Numbered from the stretch's first letter, positions 54,209-63,558 are shown. The stretch: 64,000 bases of DNA from Lysobacter sp. (GCA_008015835.1 SSGH01000007.1:310001-374000), one strand, 5' to 3'. Notes: generated by a model not told the origin, from the sequence alone. Numbers and translations: made by a program.

Positions 54209-55054
54209 ATGCTCCGAACCCGCACACTCCTGTCTTTGTGGATGTTCGCGATCTCGGCCGCGTTGTCGTTCGGGGCGCTCTCTTCGAGCGCGATCGCGAG
54301 CGAGTATTCCCCGCCCGCCGAAGAGGCCGATCGCATTCAGCGATTGAGCGCCGCGTATTTCGAACACCTGGACGGCGGCGAATACGCCGAAGCCTACGCG
54401 CTGTATACGGCCGAACTGCGCGCCATGATTCCGTTCGACGCGTGGCGTCGAGACGAACGCCGCAGGCGAGACGCGTGGGGCGCGCTACGCCGCCGCGATC
54501 GCGTCGCGGTCACGTGGTACCTGGATCCGCCCGATTCGCCGCGACCGGGGCTTTACGTCGCCGTCGACTACGTCAGCGATTACGCCGAACTCGCGCAGCA
54601 CACCGAATTCCTGATCTGGTACCGCGCCAAACCCGGCGACGCCTTCGAATTGACTCGGCACGAGGTCAACGCGGTGGCGAAGAGCGAAGACGGACGCGGT
54701 TTACCGCATCCGGGCGCGCCGGTCGGGCGCATTCCCTACCCCAACGTCGATACGGCGCGCGCCGCGTTAGCCGCCCGCATGGACGCTCGTAAGACCGACG
54801 TCGACGGTTGGACGGTTTTCGACGTACCGGATCAACGCGCGCGTTGGCTTTTCACGCCCGCACAGCATCCAGCGCACCCGTCGATGGTGCTGTTCGCGCC
54901 GATCGAGCGGAACGGCGAGTGGGTGCCCGGCCTCGACATCATGTGCGGCAGCGCGCCGCCGATTTGCCAAGCGTTGATCGAACAAGCGATCGCTCTGCAC
55001 GAACGCCTCGATGCCGATGCCGCATCTTCGGCACCGTCTTCGCCGCCTCGATAA
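54209..55054 (+). CDS. exported DUF4019-like protein
   Basis: A 281-residue protein with a signal peptide (LLSLWMFAISAALSFGAL, cleavage after SSAIAS). The mature part has a DUF4019-like pattern: YFEHLDGGEYAEAYALYTAE, FDAWRRDERRRRDAWGALRR, and LYVAVDYVSDYAELAQHTEF. The remainder is unassigned (MCGSAPPICQALIEQA with two cysteines). Unknown function; about 15 bp after the SPOR gene, so perhaps cotranscribed. Confidence 0.72.
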   Translation: MLRTRTLLSLWMFAISAALSFGALSSSAIASEYSPPAEEADRIQRLSAAYFEHLDGGEYAEAYALYTAELRAMIPFDAWRRDERRRRDAWGALRRRDRVAVTWYLDPPDSPRPGLYVAVDYVSDYAELAQHTEFLIWYRAKPGDAFELTRHEVNAVAKSEDGRGLPHPGAPVGRIPYPNVDTARAALAARMDARKTDVDGWTVFDVPDQRARWLFTPAQHPAHPSMVLFAPIERNGEWVPGLDIMCGSAPPICQALIEQAIALHERLDADAASSAPSSPPR

Positions 55055-55141
55055 CGCGCGGAAGCGCCGGTCGGATCGCGTTTTCTGAGACGCCCCTCGC
55101 GCATGCTGTGCTTCCCGGACACGCACGCAAGGAGGCCTGCG

Positions 55142-55570
55142 ATGCCGCCGATCGAAGCCGCATTGATCAAACCGGTCGTGGACGCGCTGCTCGGCCTGTT
55201 CAAGCAGGGCGAGAATCTCACGCTCAAGCGCAACGCCGAGAAAGCGCTGCGCGAAGCGATCCGCGAACTGCTGCTGGCCAACCCCGACGAGAACAAAGCC
55301 GAGGCGCGCATCGCGATCGCCAAGGCGGCGGGGATTCTGTCCGAGGACATCCTGCTCGCCGAGGACATGCTGGAAAAACATCGCGCCAACAAAGCGCGCA
55401 CGCGCGGCAAAACCGGCAGCGCGCGCAAACGCAAGGCGCACGCCGGCAAATGCGCGGGCCGACGTAAGCCCGCGTGCGCGACGGATGCGGACGCGCCGAC
55501 GCCCGAGGACGACGCCTGCTGCGCGCCGCACGGCGACGCCGCGCACGCGCGGCCCACCGATACCGACTGA
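55142..55570 (+). CDS. conserved-looking cytoplasmic protein with basic/Cys tail
   Basis: A 142-residue protein. Residues 1-85 are an amphipathic helical domain (LIKPVVDALLGLFKQGENLT, KNAEKALREAIRELLLANP-like segment). Residues about 86-115 are strongly basic (RTRGKTGSARKRKAHAGK). The tail holds CATDADAPTPEDDACCAPHG and is His/Ala/Asp-rich. I do not recognise a family. The ribosome site AAGGAGG is strong and the codon use is normal, so it is a real gene. The basic tail suggests nucleic-acid binding (inference). Confidence 0.65.
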   Translation: MPPIEAALIKPVVDALLGLFKQGENLTLKRNAEKALREAIRELLLANPDENKAEARIAIAKAAGILSEDILLAEDMLEKHRANKARTRGKTGSARKRKAHAGKCAGRRKPACATDADAPTPEDDACCAPHGDAAHARPTDTD

Positions 55571-55645
55571 CGCGACGCGCGGGCCGGGTATCGCGCTGCG
55601 TCGAGCGGGTGCCGCTCAACGGCGCGCGACGATGCGCCGCTCGCA

Positions 55646-55651
55646 TACAAT
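55646..55651 (+). promoter_or_regulatory. candidate -10 box of the SDR gene
   Basis: TACAAT, preceded by CA, lies 32 bp before the SDR start codon; no clear -35. Confidence 0.35.
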
Positions 55652-55682
55652 CGCGGCATCGACCGCGACGGCGTGCCCGCCC

Positions 55683-56435
55683 ATGACCAAGACGATTCTC
55701 ATCACCGGCGCGACCTCCGGTTTCGGGCGCGCCGCCGTCGAACGGTTTCACGGCGCGGGTTGGCGCGTGATCGCCACCGGACGCCGCGCGGAACGGCTCG
55801 ATGCGCTGGCCGATGCGCTCGGCCGCGAGCGTCTGCACACCGCCGCGTTCGACATGCGAGACGAGGCCGCGATGCGCGCCGCGATCGACGCCTTGCCCGA
55901 TGGTTTTCGCGACATCGACGCGCTGGTCAACAACGCCGGCCTGGCGCTCGGCACCGCGCCCGCGCAGCGCGCGGATTTGGCGCAGTGGAAACAAATGATC
56001 GACACCAACGTCACCGCGCTGGCGACGATGACCTATCTGCTGCTGCCGCGGCTGATCGAACGCAAGGGCGCGATCCTAAACATCGGCTCGGTCGCCGGCA
56101 CCTATCCGTACACCGGCGGGAATGTGTACGCAGGCACCAAGGCGTTCGTCTCGCAGTTCTCGCTCGATCTTCGCTGCGACCTGCACGGCACCGGCGTGCG
56201 CGTGACCAGCCTCGAACCCGGCATGGCGGAAACCGAATTCACTCTCGTACGCACCGGCGGCGACCAAACCGCATCGGACACGCTGTACAAAGGCGCGGAA
56301 CCGATGACCGCCGAGGACATCGCCGAGACCTTGTTCTGGGTGGCGACTCTGCCGCCGCACCTCAACGTCAATCGCATCGAATTGATGCCGGTGCGGCAAT
56401 CGTTCGCGGGGTTTCAGGTCGCGCGCGAAGGATGA
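55683..56435 (+). CDS. short-chain dehydrogenase, YdfG-like
   Basis: A 250-residue NADP-dependent SDR. It has the cofactor motif ITGATSGFGRAAVERF, Arg-rich ATGRRAERL, the structural NNAG, active-site Ser in ILNIGSVAGTYPYTGGNVYAGTKAF with Tyr-x3-Lys, and C-terminal LNVNRIELMPVRQSFAGF. This matches E. coli YdfG, an oxidoreductase of 3-hydroxy acids (serine, 3-hydroxypropionate). It overlaps the convergent acyltransferase gene by 22 bp. Confidence 0.93.
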   Translation: MTKTILITGATSGFGRAAVERFHGAGWRVIATGRRAERLDALADALGRERLHTAAFDMRDEAAMRAAIDALPDGFRDIDALVNNAGLALGTAPAQRADLAQWKQMIDTNVTALATMTYLLLPRLIERKGAILNIGSVAGTYPYTGGNVYAGTKAFVSQFSLDLRCDLHGTGVRVTSLEPGMAETEFTLVRTGGDQTASDTLYKGAEPMTAEDIAETLFWVATLPPHLNVNRIELMPVRQSFAGFQVAREG

Positions 56436-57526
56436 TCGTCCGCGCGCGCGACGCGAACGCGCGATAAGGCGTCGCGCAGCCGCAATCCCGGTCGCTCGAC
56501 GGCGTAGTGCAACACCGCGGCGGCGAATAACGACGCTGCGCCATACGTCGCGAACGCGACGAAGCCGCGGCCGTCCAAGGCTTCGCCTAAATGGATCTCG
56601 ACCAAGCCGTAGATCGGCTTATGGATCAGATACAAGCTGTAGGAGATCGCCGCGACCCACGCCGCGCCGGGCACCGCGCGATGGCCGATCCAACCCTTCG
56701 TCTGCGCACCGGCGAACACCAACGCCGCCAGCGACGCCGACAGCACCGGCCAACCGATGCTGTTGCCGAGCAGGCCCGCGCGTTCGCGGAACAGCCAGAA
56801 CGATAGCGCCATGCCCGCGAGGCCGATCATGAACGCGACGTTCGCGCGCGCGCCGAGCCGCGCCCACAGCGCGGGCCGATACGTCTTCACCACCGCGAGC
56901 GAAACGCCGGCGAGCAAGCCGTCGAGCCGATTCCAAGTCGGATAGTAAATATTTTCGACGAACCAATTGCGATCCGGCGCCAATGCGTCGAAGTGCAGCC
57001 AGATCGCGGTGCGCAGCGCGATCCCGCCCACCACCAGCGCGACGCAGAACGCCACGAGCGCGGCGCGGGAGCGCAGTCGCGCGAATCCCAACGCCAGCAT
57101 CGGAAAGAGCAGATAGAAGTGTTCTTCCACGCACAGCGACCACGCGTGCGAAAACGCGGCGTTGCGGTCGTAGTCGATGGAGACGTTCACGAAGAAGAGC
57201 GCGAATTTCCACCACGGCTCCATCCCCGGCGCTTCGGCGAAATCCGGCCACAGCAGATACAGCGCCAACACCGCCCAGAACGCCGGAAGAATGCGGAACG
57301 CGCGGCGAAGATAGAAGTCGCCGAAGGAAAAGCGCTCGCCGCGCACCAACGGCGCCAGCACCTGCGCGCCGATCAAAAATCCGCTGAGGACGAAGAACAA
57401 ATCCACGCCCATCCAGCCGTAGCGCTGCGCCCAGCGCCAATCCTCGCCCAGCCCGCCGACGAGAAAGGAGTGGAACAACATCGTCCATACCACGGCGATC
57501 GCCCGCAGCGAATCCAATCCAGGCAT
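56414..57526 (-). CDS. acyltransferase 3 family membrane protein (OafA-like)
   Basis: A 370-residue inner-membrane acyltransferase with about ten helices. The N-terminal PGLDSLRAIAVVWTMLFHSF and the Arg-containing RRAFRILPAFWAV are family marks, as is HAWSLCVEEHFYLLFPML. OafA-like enzymes acetylate surface sugars such as O-antigen or exopolysaccharide. The start is uncertain: ATG at 57526 leaves one residue before the conserved domain, while the frame stays open to 57751, close to a terminator. A start between them is possible. The 3' end overlaps the convergent SDR gene. Confidence 0.88.
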   Translation of the reverse strand: MPGLDSLRAIAVVWTMLFHSFLVGGLGEDWRWAQRYGWMGVDLFFVLSGFLIGAQVLAPLVRGERFSFGDFYLRRAFRILPAFWAVLALYLLWPDFAEAPGMEPWWKFALFFVNVSIDYDRNAAFSHAWSLCVEEHFYLLFPMLALGFARLRSRAALVAFCVALVVGGIALRTAIWLHFDALAPDRNWFVENIYYPTWNRLDGLLAGVSLAVVKTYRPALWARLGARANVAFMIGLAGMALSFWLFRERAGLLGNSIGWPVLSASLAALVFAGAQTKGWIGHRAVPGAAWVAAISYSLYLIHKPIYGLVEIHLGEALDGRGFVAFATYGAASLFAAAVLHYAVERPGLRLRDALSRVRVARADDHPSRAT

Positions 57527-57752
57527 GCGGCGGTGGTTCAATGACGTCGGCGCGCCGGAGTCGTTCGATGCGCTGCCGTGCGATGCGATGGTCGTGTCGT
57601 TCAAGGCGATCTCTGCCGGCTCCCGAGCCGTCTCGCGCCATCGTAACCCGCGCGTCTCGCACGACCCCAACGCCGAACTGTCACCGCCGCAACCGCGCGG
57701 CGCGTCGTTTCGCTCGGCGCATTCGAGCGCTTCGTCGATATCGATGCGCAAA

Positions 57753-57784
57753 AAAACGCAGGCCGGAATCCCGGCCTGCGTTTT
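57753..57784 (-). terminator. Rho-independent terminator of small Cys-rich gene A
   Basis: A 14-bp perfect stem (AAAACGCAGGCCGG and its complement) with a four-base loop. On the minus strand it continues into TTTTTT. It lies 22 bp after the stop of the Cys-rich gene at 57806 and upstream of the acyltransferase gene. Confidence 0.9.
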
Positions 57785-57805
57785 GGCGACGCCGAGACCG
57801 TTCGA

Positions 57806-58024
57806 TCAGGGAATCGGGCAACCGCAGCCGCGGTGACACAGCCGCGCGCGCGAAGAGCAGGTCGCATAAGACGTGCCGGCGGCCAAACAGGCATCGAACG
57901 CCGCATCGCAACGATCGTGGCAGGTCAGACAACCGACCGCCGAGGGTTGGAAGGCGCTCGCCGAAATCGCGAAACCGAAGGCGAAGACGGCGGCCGACAT
58001 CAGGGATAAACGCTTCAGGTTCAT
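57806..58024 (-). CDS. small exported eight-cysteine protein A
   Basis: A 72-residue protein with a signal peptide (SLMSAAVFAFGFAISASA) and a mature part of about 48 residues carrying eight cysteines spaced C-x2-C-x3-C-x6-C-x9-C-x6-C-x3-C-x-C. The upstream neighbour at 58294 has exactly the same spacing, so the two are paralogues. The even number of cysteines suggests disulfides or metal binding after export. It has a strong AAGGAG ribosome site and its own terminator. The family is unknown to me. Confidence 0.82.
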   Translation of the reverse strand: MNLKRLSLMSAAVFAFGFAISASAFQPSAVGCLTCHDRCDAAFDACLAAGTSYATCSSRARLCHRGCGCPIP

Positions 58025-58293
58025 GGGTACGCTCCTTGTAAGCCCGGAATCGGGCGAGGCCACACTAACGCCGCGGTGCCGACGCGGGCAAGCCTGCTCG
58101 ATCGGCTCATCCCTGCGACGTATCGCGAATGCAGTCGTCGCAAACGCAATCCTTGCGAACGCGCGCGACGCGCGTCGGCTGAATCGCAGCGACGCGCGAA
58201 ACGATCGACGCGTCGCGACGCATCGTTCCCCTTCGCCCGCCGGTTACGAGCGACGCGCGGTACGAACCAGCGAACGCTCCGCGCCCTACGCGC

Positions 58294-58497
58294 TCAGCAG
58301 GCGCAATCCGCGCGACACGCGGTGTATTGACTCGAGCATGTCGATGCCGGTTTTCCGGACGCCAGGCATTTGTCGTAGGCGGCTTTGCACGCGGCGCGGC
58401 AAGGCGCGCAACCGCCCGTGGCCGTCGTCTCGAACGCGATGCCGGACCCGAACGCGAACGCCGCGGTCGCGGCCCCGATCAACCATTTCGATGTCAT
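58294..58497 (-). CDS. small exported eight-cysteine protein B
   Basis: A 67-residue protein with an N-terminal hydrophobic segment (KWLIGAATAAFAFGSGIAFE) and a C-terminal eight-cysteine domain spaced C-x2-C-x3-C-x6-C-x9-C-x6-C-x3-C-x-C, identical to protein A. Shared residues include GxC near the first cysteine, CLAxG and TCSS. The ribosome site GGAGGATG precedes the ATG at 58497. The hydrophobic segment may be a signal peptide without a clear cleavage site, leaving it membrane-anchored. Function unknown. Confidence 0.8.
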   Translation of the reverse strand: MTSKWLIGAATAAFAFGSGIAFETTATGGCAPCRAACKAAYDKCLASGKPASTCSSQYTACRADCAC

Positions 58498-58646
58498 GGC
58501 GTCATCCTCCGTTGATTGCGAAATCGACTGGATCTCCGCGCGAACGTCGCGTCCGCGCGGCGCGCCCCCTGGCCGATCACCATAGGTCGATTCGACGCCC
58601 GAGAACGCCAGTTCAGTCACAGTTCGCGACGCATGCGCCGCGGCGA

Positions 58647-60545
58647 TCAGACCGCCGGTTCGTCGTTCAGATACGTGTACGCAGTCAAGCCGTTTTCCAG
58701 CGCCTCGTTCAGCCGCGTCGCGTCGCCTTTGCTCAGCTCCACGGCGCCGACTTTCGCGCGATAGATCCGACGCAGGTCGTCGACCTTGTAGCCGACGTAA
58801 TCCAGCATCACGTCGGTGGTGTCGCCGCGACGCTGCTGCGCGAGTTTGAACCCGCGGTCTTCCCGCTCGTCCACGCGCACTTCCACCGCATCGGTGTCGC
58901 CGAACAGGTTGTGGATGTCGCCGAGGATTTCCTGATACGCGCCGACGAGAAAGAACCCGAGGCGATAGCGTTCGCCCGGGCGCGGCGCGTGCAGCGGCAG
59001 GGAGCTATCGAGGTCTTCGTTCTCGACGTAGGTGTCGATCTTGCCGTCGGAATCGCAGGTGAGGTCGGCGATCACGCCGCGACGCTCGGGTTTTTCGTCC
59101 AGGCGCTCGATCGGCACGATCGGGAACACCTGATCGATCGCCCACACGTCCGGCATCGATTCGAACAGACTGAAATTGACGAAGTATTTGTCGACCAATC
59201 GCTCGTTGAGCTCGTCGAGCAAATCGCGGTGGCTTTTCTCGTCGTAGGTCAGCCGCGCGCGCACCGCATGCGCGATGGCGTAGAACAGGTCGTCCAGACG
59301 CGCGCGCGCGACCAAATCCAGTTGGCCCAACGCGTACAGCGACAAGCCTTCGCTGTGATGATGCTGCGCTTCGTGGAACAGCTCCACCGCCGGGCGCGTA
59401 TCGATCTCGGCGTAAATCTCGCGCAGGTGGCGGATCGTCGCGGCTTCGTCGTCGTGCGCGGGCGGCACGCGGCCTTCCGGCGCGCGCTCCACTTCGGACA
59501 CGTTGGTCACCAGCACGGCGTGATGCGCGGTCATCGCACGGCCGCATTCGGTGACGATGCGCGGCGGCGCGAAGCCGTGCGCTTCGCACGCCTCCGCCAG
59601 CGGCTGCACGATGCTGGACGCGTACTGGCCGATGCCGTAGTTGATCGAGCAGTAGCTGCGCGAACGCGTGCCTTCGTAATCGATGCCGAGGCCGCCGCCG
59701 ACGTCGACGTGGCTGATCTTCGCGCCCAGTTTGGACAGCTCGACGAAATAACGCGTCGCTTCGCGCATACCGTTGGCGATGTCGCGCACGTTGCTGATCT
59801 GCGAACCCATGTGGAAATGCAGCAGGCCCAAGCAGTCGCTCATGCCGCTGTCGCGCAACGACTTCCACAAATCCAGCACTTGCCGCGGCGAGAGGCCGAA
59901 TTTCGCTTTGTCGCCGCCGCTGTTCTGCCATTTGCCGGCGCCGAGCGAGGCCAAACGCATGCGCACGCCGAGGCCTGGCGTCACGCCGAGGGCTTTGGCC
60001 TCTTCCATCACCAACGGCAGTTCCGACGGCTTCTCGACGACGATGAAGGTTTCCATGCCGAGCTTGCGCCCGATCAGCGCCAAGCGGATGTATTCGCGGT
60101 CCTTGTAGCCGTTGCAGACGATCAAACCGCCGGGGCGGCTCAGCGCCAGCACCGCCATCAATTCCGGCTTGCTGCCGGCTTCCAGGCCGAAGCCTTCGCC
60201 CGCGTGCGAGGCCAAGGTGCCGGCGACGCCGGCATGCTGATTGACCTTGATCGGATACACCGCGGTGTAGCCGCCGGCGTAGTCCCACTCGGCCTGCGCC
60301 TGCGCGAACGCCGCCTGCAGCTTACCCAGGCGGTCGCCGAGAATGTCGGGGAAGCGCAGCAACAGCGGCAGCTTCGCGCCCTGCGCCAGCGCCGCGTCGA
60401 CGATCTCCGGCAACGCCGCGCCTGGCCCTTGCGCGCCGCGCGGCTGCACGCGGATGCGGCCCGCGGCGTCGACGTCGAAATAGCCCTCGGCCCAGTGCGG
60501 AATCGAGTACGTTTTGCGGGCGAGGTCGATCGACCAAGCGGTCAT
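58647..60545 (-). CDS. speA: biosynthetic arginine decarboxylase
   Basis: A 632-residue PLP enzyme turning arginine into agmatine, first step of polyamine synthesis. The PLP lysine is in AVYPIKVNQHAGVAG, and conserved sections HFHMGSQISNVRDI and DVGGGLGIDYEGT are present. Length matches E. coli SpeA. The nearby speE encodes a later step; no agmatinase or agmatine deiminase gene lies in the window. Start is the ATG at 60545. Confidence 0.98.
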   Translation of the reverse strand: MTAWSIDLARKTYSIPHWAEGYFDVDAAGRIRVQPRGAQGPGAALPEIVDAALAQGAKLPLLLRFPDILGDRLGKLQAAFAQAQAEWDYAGGYTAVYPIKVNQHAGVAGTLASHAGEGFGLEAGSKPELMAVLALSRPGGLIVCNGYKDREYIRLALIGRKLGMETFIVVEKPSELPLVMEEAKALGVTPGLGVRMRLASLGAGKWQNSGGDKAKFGLSPRQVLDLWKSLRDSGMSDCLGLLHFHMGSQISNVRDIANGMREATRYFVELSKLGAKISHVDVGGGLGIDYEGTRSRSYCSINYGIGQYASSIVQPLAEACEAHGFAPPRIVTECGRAMTAHHAVLVTNVSEVERAPEGRVPPAHDDEAATIRHLREIYAEIDTRPAVELFHEAQHHHSEGLSLYALGQLDLVARARLDDLFYAIAHAVRARLTYDEKSHRDLLDELNERLVDKYFVNFSLFESMPDVWAIDQVFPIVPIERLDEKPERRGVIADLTCDSDGKIDTYVENEDLDSSLPLHAPRPGERYRLGFFLVGAYQEILGDIHNLFGDTDAVEVRVDEREDRGFKLAQQRRGDTTDVMLDYVGYKVDDLRRIYRAKVGAVELSKGDATRLNEALENGLTAYTYLNDEPAV

Positions 60546-60609
60546 GGGCGGGGGTCCGGCGGGTTGAACGGGACGCGCATTGTAGGGCCTGCCTTCCCGG
60601 CGGGGGCGT

Positions 60610-62523
60610 TCAGCGGCCTTTGCGGTAAATCGCCTCTGGACAGGCCTCGCGCATGCGCTTGGCGAGCGCGCGCTGGCCGCTGTCGCCGAAGACGGTGACG
60701 CTGGCGGGCAGCGGCCATGCGGCGACGATGCGTTTCAGACCGGCGTCCTCGCTGGCGACCGAACCGCGCCACGTCACCAGCAGCGTGAAGTGCGCCGGCT
60801 CGTCGGCCAGCGCCAAGCGTTTGCGCACCAACCACGCCGCGCCGACCTGCGGGATCCGCGCCAGCGCTTCGCGCAGCGCCGCCGCCTCGGTCTCGTCGAG
60901 CGCGTGCGCCAGGAACGCATCGTCCTCGTCCACGCCGTCGCGAGCGATCAGCGACGCCGCCTGCGACGCGAACTCCTCGCGCAGGGCGGCGATCGCCGCG
61001 GCGGTCTCCGGCGCGAGCGTCGCGTCGCGTTGGAATGCGTCGAGTCGCTCGAAAATCGGCCGAATCGTGCCGGCGTCCAAGCGCATGGCGCGGCGCAGAT
61101 CGTCGGCGCCGCCGGGGTCGTCGCGATCGATCCGCAGCGCGCCGAGCCGGACCCAGCCGGCGGCGCGATCGGGCGCCGCTTCGAGCGCGCGTCGGTACAG
61201 CGGCGTCGCGTCGTAGTCGGGCCGCAGACGTTCGACCAAGCGCGCGTGCTCCAGGCGCTCTTCGACGCTCCATTCGCCGCGGCGCTCGATCGCGTCCAAG
61301 CGCTCGCGCTCCGCCGCGGCGGCAGCGTAGGCCGCGGCCCACGGCGCGCGCATATCCTCGCGCCAGATCTCGTCCAAGCGACGCTCGATCTTCGCCAGCG
61401 ATTCGCCCAACAGCGCGATCGCGGCGACGCCTTGTTCGCGCAGCGTCGGCGTTGCGGCCCCTATCGAGATCGTTGTTGCGCTCGTTGTCGCGCCCATCGT
61501 CGCACCCTGGGCGTCCCCGCTCACTGCGCCCACGCGCTGCGGCAGCGTCGGATGGGTGTCCTCCAGATCGTTCTCGCGCGCGGCGGCGGTCAGCAAGCGC
61601 GCCGCATCCACCGGCGGCGTCTCGCGCAGCGCCGCCGCCAGCAGCGCGTTGTACGCCGGCGAAGGCTGCGGCTGCGAACGCATGCGCGCCTGCATCTGCG
61701 GAAAGAATCGGCGCTTCAAATGCTGCGCCGTATGCTCCACGCGCATCAGCGCCGACACCCGCGCCGCCTCGCCGACCAAACGCGCGCTGACGGCGTCGGC
61801 TTCGTATTCGTCCTCGCGCGCCAGCACGAAACTGTAGGCGCTGAAATACGGCGCGTACCAGCGAAAGAACGGCAGCAGCGCGAACGCGAACGTGCCGCTG
61901 CCCGCGAGCGCATCGGCGAAGCGAAACCAACTGAGCCGCAGCCGGTAGATCCACGCGGAAAAGCGGCCGTGGCCGCCGCGAAAATGGCCGAATTCGTGCG
62001 CGAGCACCGCCGAGAGCTCCTCGCGATCCAGCGCGCGCAGCAGCGGCAATCCGATCACCAGCGTGTGCCGATGGCCGAATAAGCCCAGCCATTTCGGCAT
62101 GCTGGCGGCGCCCGCGTTCAGATCGCTGTCGATCACCACCTCGTCCAGCGCGGGCGCGCCGGCCGCCAGGCGCAATCGCTCGATTTCGTTCGCCAATTCC
62201 GGCGCCTCCTCGGGCGATAGGCGGTAGCCGCGCGGCGGCTCGAAACGCAGCCACAGCGCACGCACCAACATCGCCGCGAACACGGTCTGCGGCAGCAACA
62301 CGTACACCGCCCACCCGTCGAAGCCGCGACCCGTGGCCCACAGCGCCGCCGCGATGCCGATCGGCAATCCCAACCCCACCAACAACAGCGTGGCCAACAC
62401 GCCGTAGCCCACGCCCGCGAGCAAGGCCACGCGCATCCGATACGCCCGCGGCGCCGCTTTCGCGTCGGCCGCGAGGCGCTCGATCAGCGCGCGATAACGC
62501 CGTTGTTCCGAAGTGTTCGCCAT
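60610..62523 (-). CDS. M48 family membrane metallopeptidase with large C-terminal domain
   Basis: A 637-residue protein with two N-terminal membrane helices (ALLAGVGYGVLATLLLVGL and a second near 75-95) and an M48 (HtpX/Ste24-like) domain. The zinc motif is AVLAHEFGHFRGGHG and the third ligand is in AREDEYEADAVSARLVG. The C-terminal 350 residues are Ala/Glu/Arg-rich and helical, resembling TPR-like repeats, with a compact final region (WRGSVASEDAGLKRIVAAWP). Such proteins take part in membrane protein quality control. The ribosome site GGGAGG supports the ATG at 62523. It is divergent from speE. Confidence 0.9.
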   Translation of the reverse strand: MANTSEQRRYRALIERLAADAKAAPRAYRMRVALLAGVGYGVLATLLLVGLGLPIGIAAALWATGRGFDGWAVYVLLPQTVFAAMLVRALWLRFEPPRGYRLSPEEAPELANEIERLRLAAGAPALDEVVIDSDLNAGAASMPKWLGLFGHRHTLVIGLPLLRALDREELSAVLAHEFGHFRGGHGRFSAWIYRLRLSWFRFADALAGSGTFAFALLPFFRWYAPYFSAYSFVLAREDEYEADAVSARLVGEAARVSALMRVEHTAQHLKRRFFPQMQARMRSQPQPSPAYNALLAAALRETPPVDAARLLTAAARENDLEDTHPTLPQRVGAVSGDAQGATMGATTSATTISIGAATPTLREQGVAAIALLGESLAKIERRLDEIWREDMRAPWAAAYAAAAAERERLDAIERRGEWSVEERLEHARLVERLRPDYDATPLYRRALEAAPDRAAGWVRLGALRIDRDDPGGADDLRRAMRLDAGTIRPIFERLDAFQRDATLAPETAAAIAALREEFASQAASLIARDGVDEDDAFLAHALDETEAAALREALARIPQVGAAWLVRKRLALADEPAHFTLLVTWRGSVASEDAGLKRIVAAWPLPASVTVFGDSGQRALAKRMREACPEAIYRKGR

Positions 62524-62569
62524 GCGGTCCTCCCGGGGCGACATCCTAGGGCCTCGCGGCGCGCTCCGG

Positions 62570-62575
62570 TACAAT
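62570..62575 (+). promoter_or_regulatory. candidate -10 box of speE
   Basis: TACAAT lies 34 bp before the speE start codon; the -35 region is not recognisable. Same hexamer as before argS and the SDR gene. Confidence 0.4.
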
Positions 62576-62608
62576 GCCGCCCCCTCATCGCCCTTCGGAC
62601 CCGCCGCC

Positions 62609-63457
62609 ATGACCGCGACTTCCTGGCACTACGAGAACTTCGAGCCCGCCGGTTCGGCCATCGGCTATCGCATCGTCCGCAAGCTGGACGAGGTGCAATC
62701 GCCGTTCCAGAAGATCGAAATCTACGAGAGCACCGACTGGGGCAATCTGATGCTGATCGACGGCGCGATGATGCTGACCGCGCGCGACAATTTCCTCTAT
62801 CACGAAATGATGTCGCACCCGGCGCTGTTCACGCACCCGAACCCGAAACAGGTGGCGATCATCGGCGGCGGCGACTGCGGCACGCTGCGCGAAGTGCTCA
62901 AGCACCCCGGCGTGGAAAGCGCCGTGCAGTGCGACATCGACGAACAGGTCACGCGGATGTCGGAAAAATGGTTCCCGGAACTGTGCGAGCGCAACGGCGA
63001 CCCGCGCGCGACGCTGATGTTCGACGACGGCATCGCCTACATGGCGAACCGCGCCCCGGGCAGCCTGGACATCGTGATCGTCGATTCGACCGACCCGGTC
63101 GGCCCGGCCGAGGGCTTGTTCAACAAGGCCTTCTACGAAAGCTGCTTCCGCGCGCTCAAGGACGACGGCATTCTGGTGCAGCAGTCGGAATCGCCGCTGG
63201 TGCTGCTCGATCTGATCCAGGAAATGCGCGGCGAAATGGCGAAGGCCGGTTTCGCGGCGTTCCGCACCCTGCCCTTCCCGCAGCCGTGCTACCCCACCGG
63301 CTGGTGGAGCGCGACCCTGGCAAGGAAGTCCGGCGGATTCGACTTCCGCGAAACCGACGCCCGCGGCAAATCCTTCGAGACGCTGTACTACAGCGCCGAT
63401 ATCCACCGCGGCGCGTTGGTGTACCCGCCGTTCGTGGCCGCCGCGCTGGGCGAATGA
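62609..63457 (+). CDS. speE: spermidine synthase (polyamine aminopropyltransferase)
   Basis: A 282-residue enzyme that transfers an aminopropyl group from decarboxylated SAM to putrescine. Motifs seen are GGGDCGTLREVLKHP, the acceptor DDGIAYM, DSTDPVGPAEGLF with the catalytic Asp, and QSESPLVL. Length matches E. coli SpeE. It completes the polyamine theme with speA, though no speD gene is in the window. Confidence 0.97.
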   Translation: MTATSWHYENFEPAGSAIGYRIVRKLDEVQSPFQKIEIYESTDWGNLMLIDGAMMLTARDNFLYHEMMSHPALFTHPNPKQVAIIGGGDCGTLREVLKHPGVESAVQCDIDEQVTRMSEKWFPELCERNGDPRATLMFDDGIAYMANRAPGSLDIVIVDSTDPVGPAEGLFNKAFYESCFRALKDDGILVQQSESPLVLLDLIQEMRGEMAKAGFAAFRTLPFPQPCYPTGWWSATLARKSGGFDFRETDARGKSFETLYYSADIHRGALVYPPFVAAALGE

Positions 63458-63527
63458 GACCGCCGTCGCGCGCCGTAACGCGATCGCAACATTCGCCTCA
63501 TGCCGGGTTAAGTCTTCGCGTCTAAAA

Positions 63528-63553
63528 CGGCTCCCCTATCGTCAGGGGAACCG
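63528..63553 (+). promoter_or_regulatory. hairpin covering the PAP2 gene ribosome binding site
   Basis: CGGCTCCCCT and AGGGGAACCG pair with one mismatch around a six-base loop. The right arm contains the Shine-Dalgarno AGGGGAA, 5-8 nt from the ATG at 63559. The fold would hide the ribosome site. Confidence 0.45.
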
Positions 63554-63558
63554 TTCGT

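Noticed and set aside
57873-60698. 941-codon plus-strand open frame
   Set aside because: Antisense to speA and the small Cys-rich genes, which have clear family motifs, ribosome sites and a terminator.
63510-63530. PhoP/PmrA-type box upstream of the PAP2 gene
   Set aside because: GTTAAG is followed by no second half-site at the expected 5-bp spacing.
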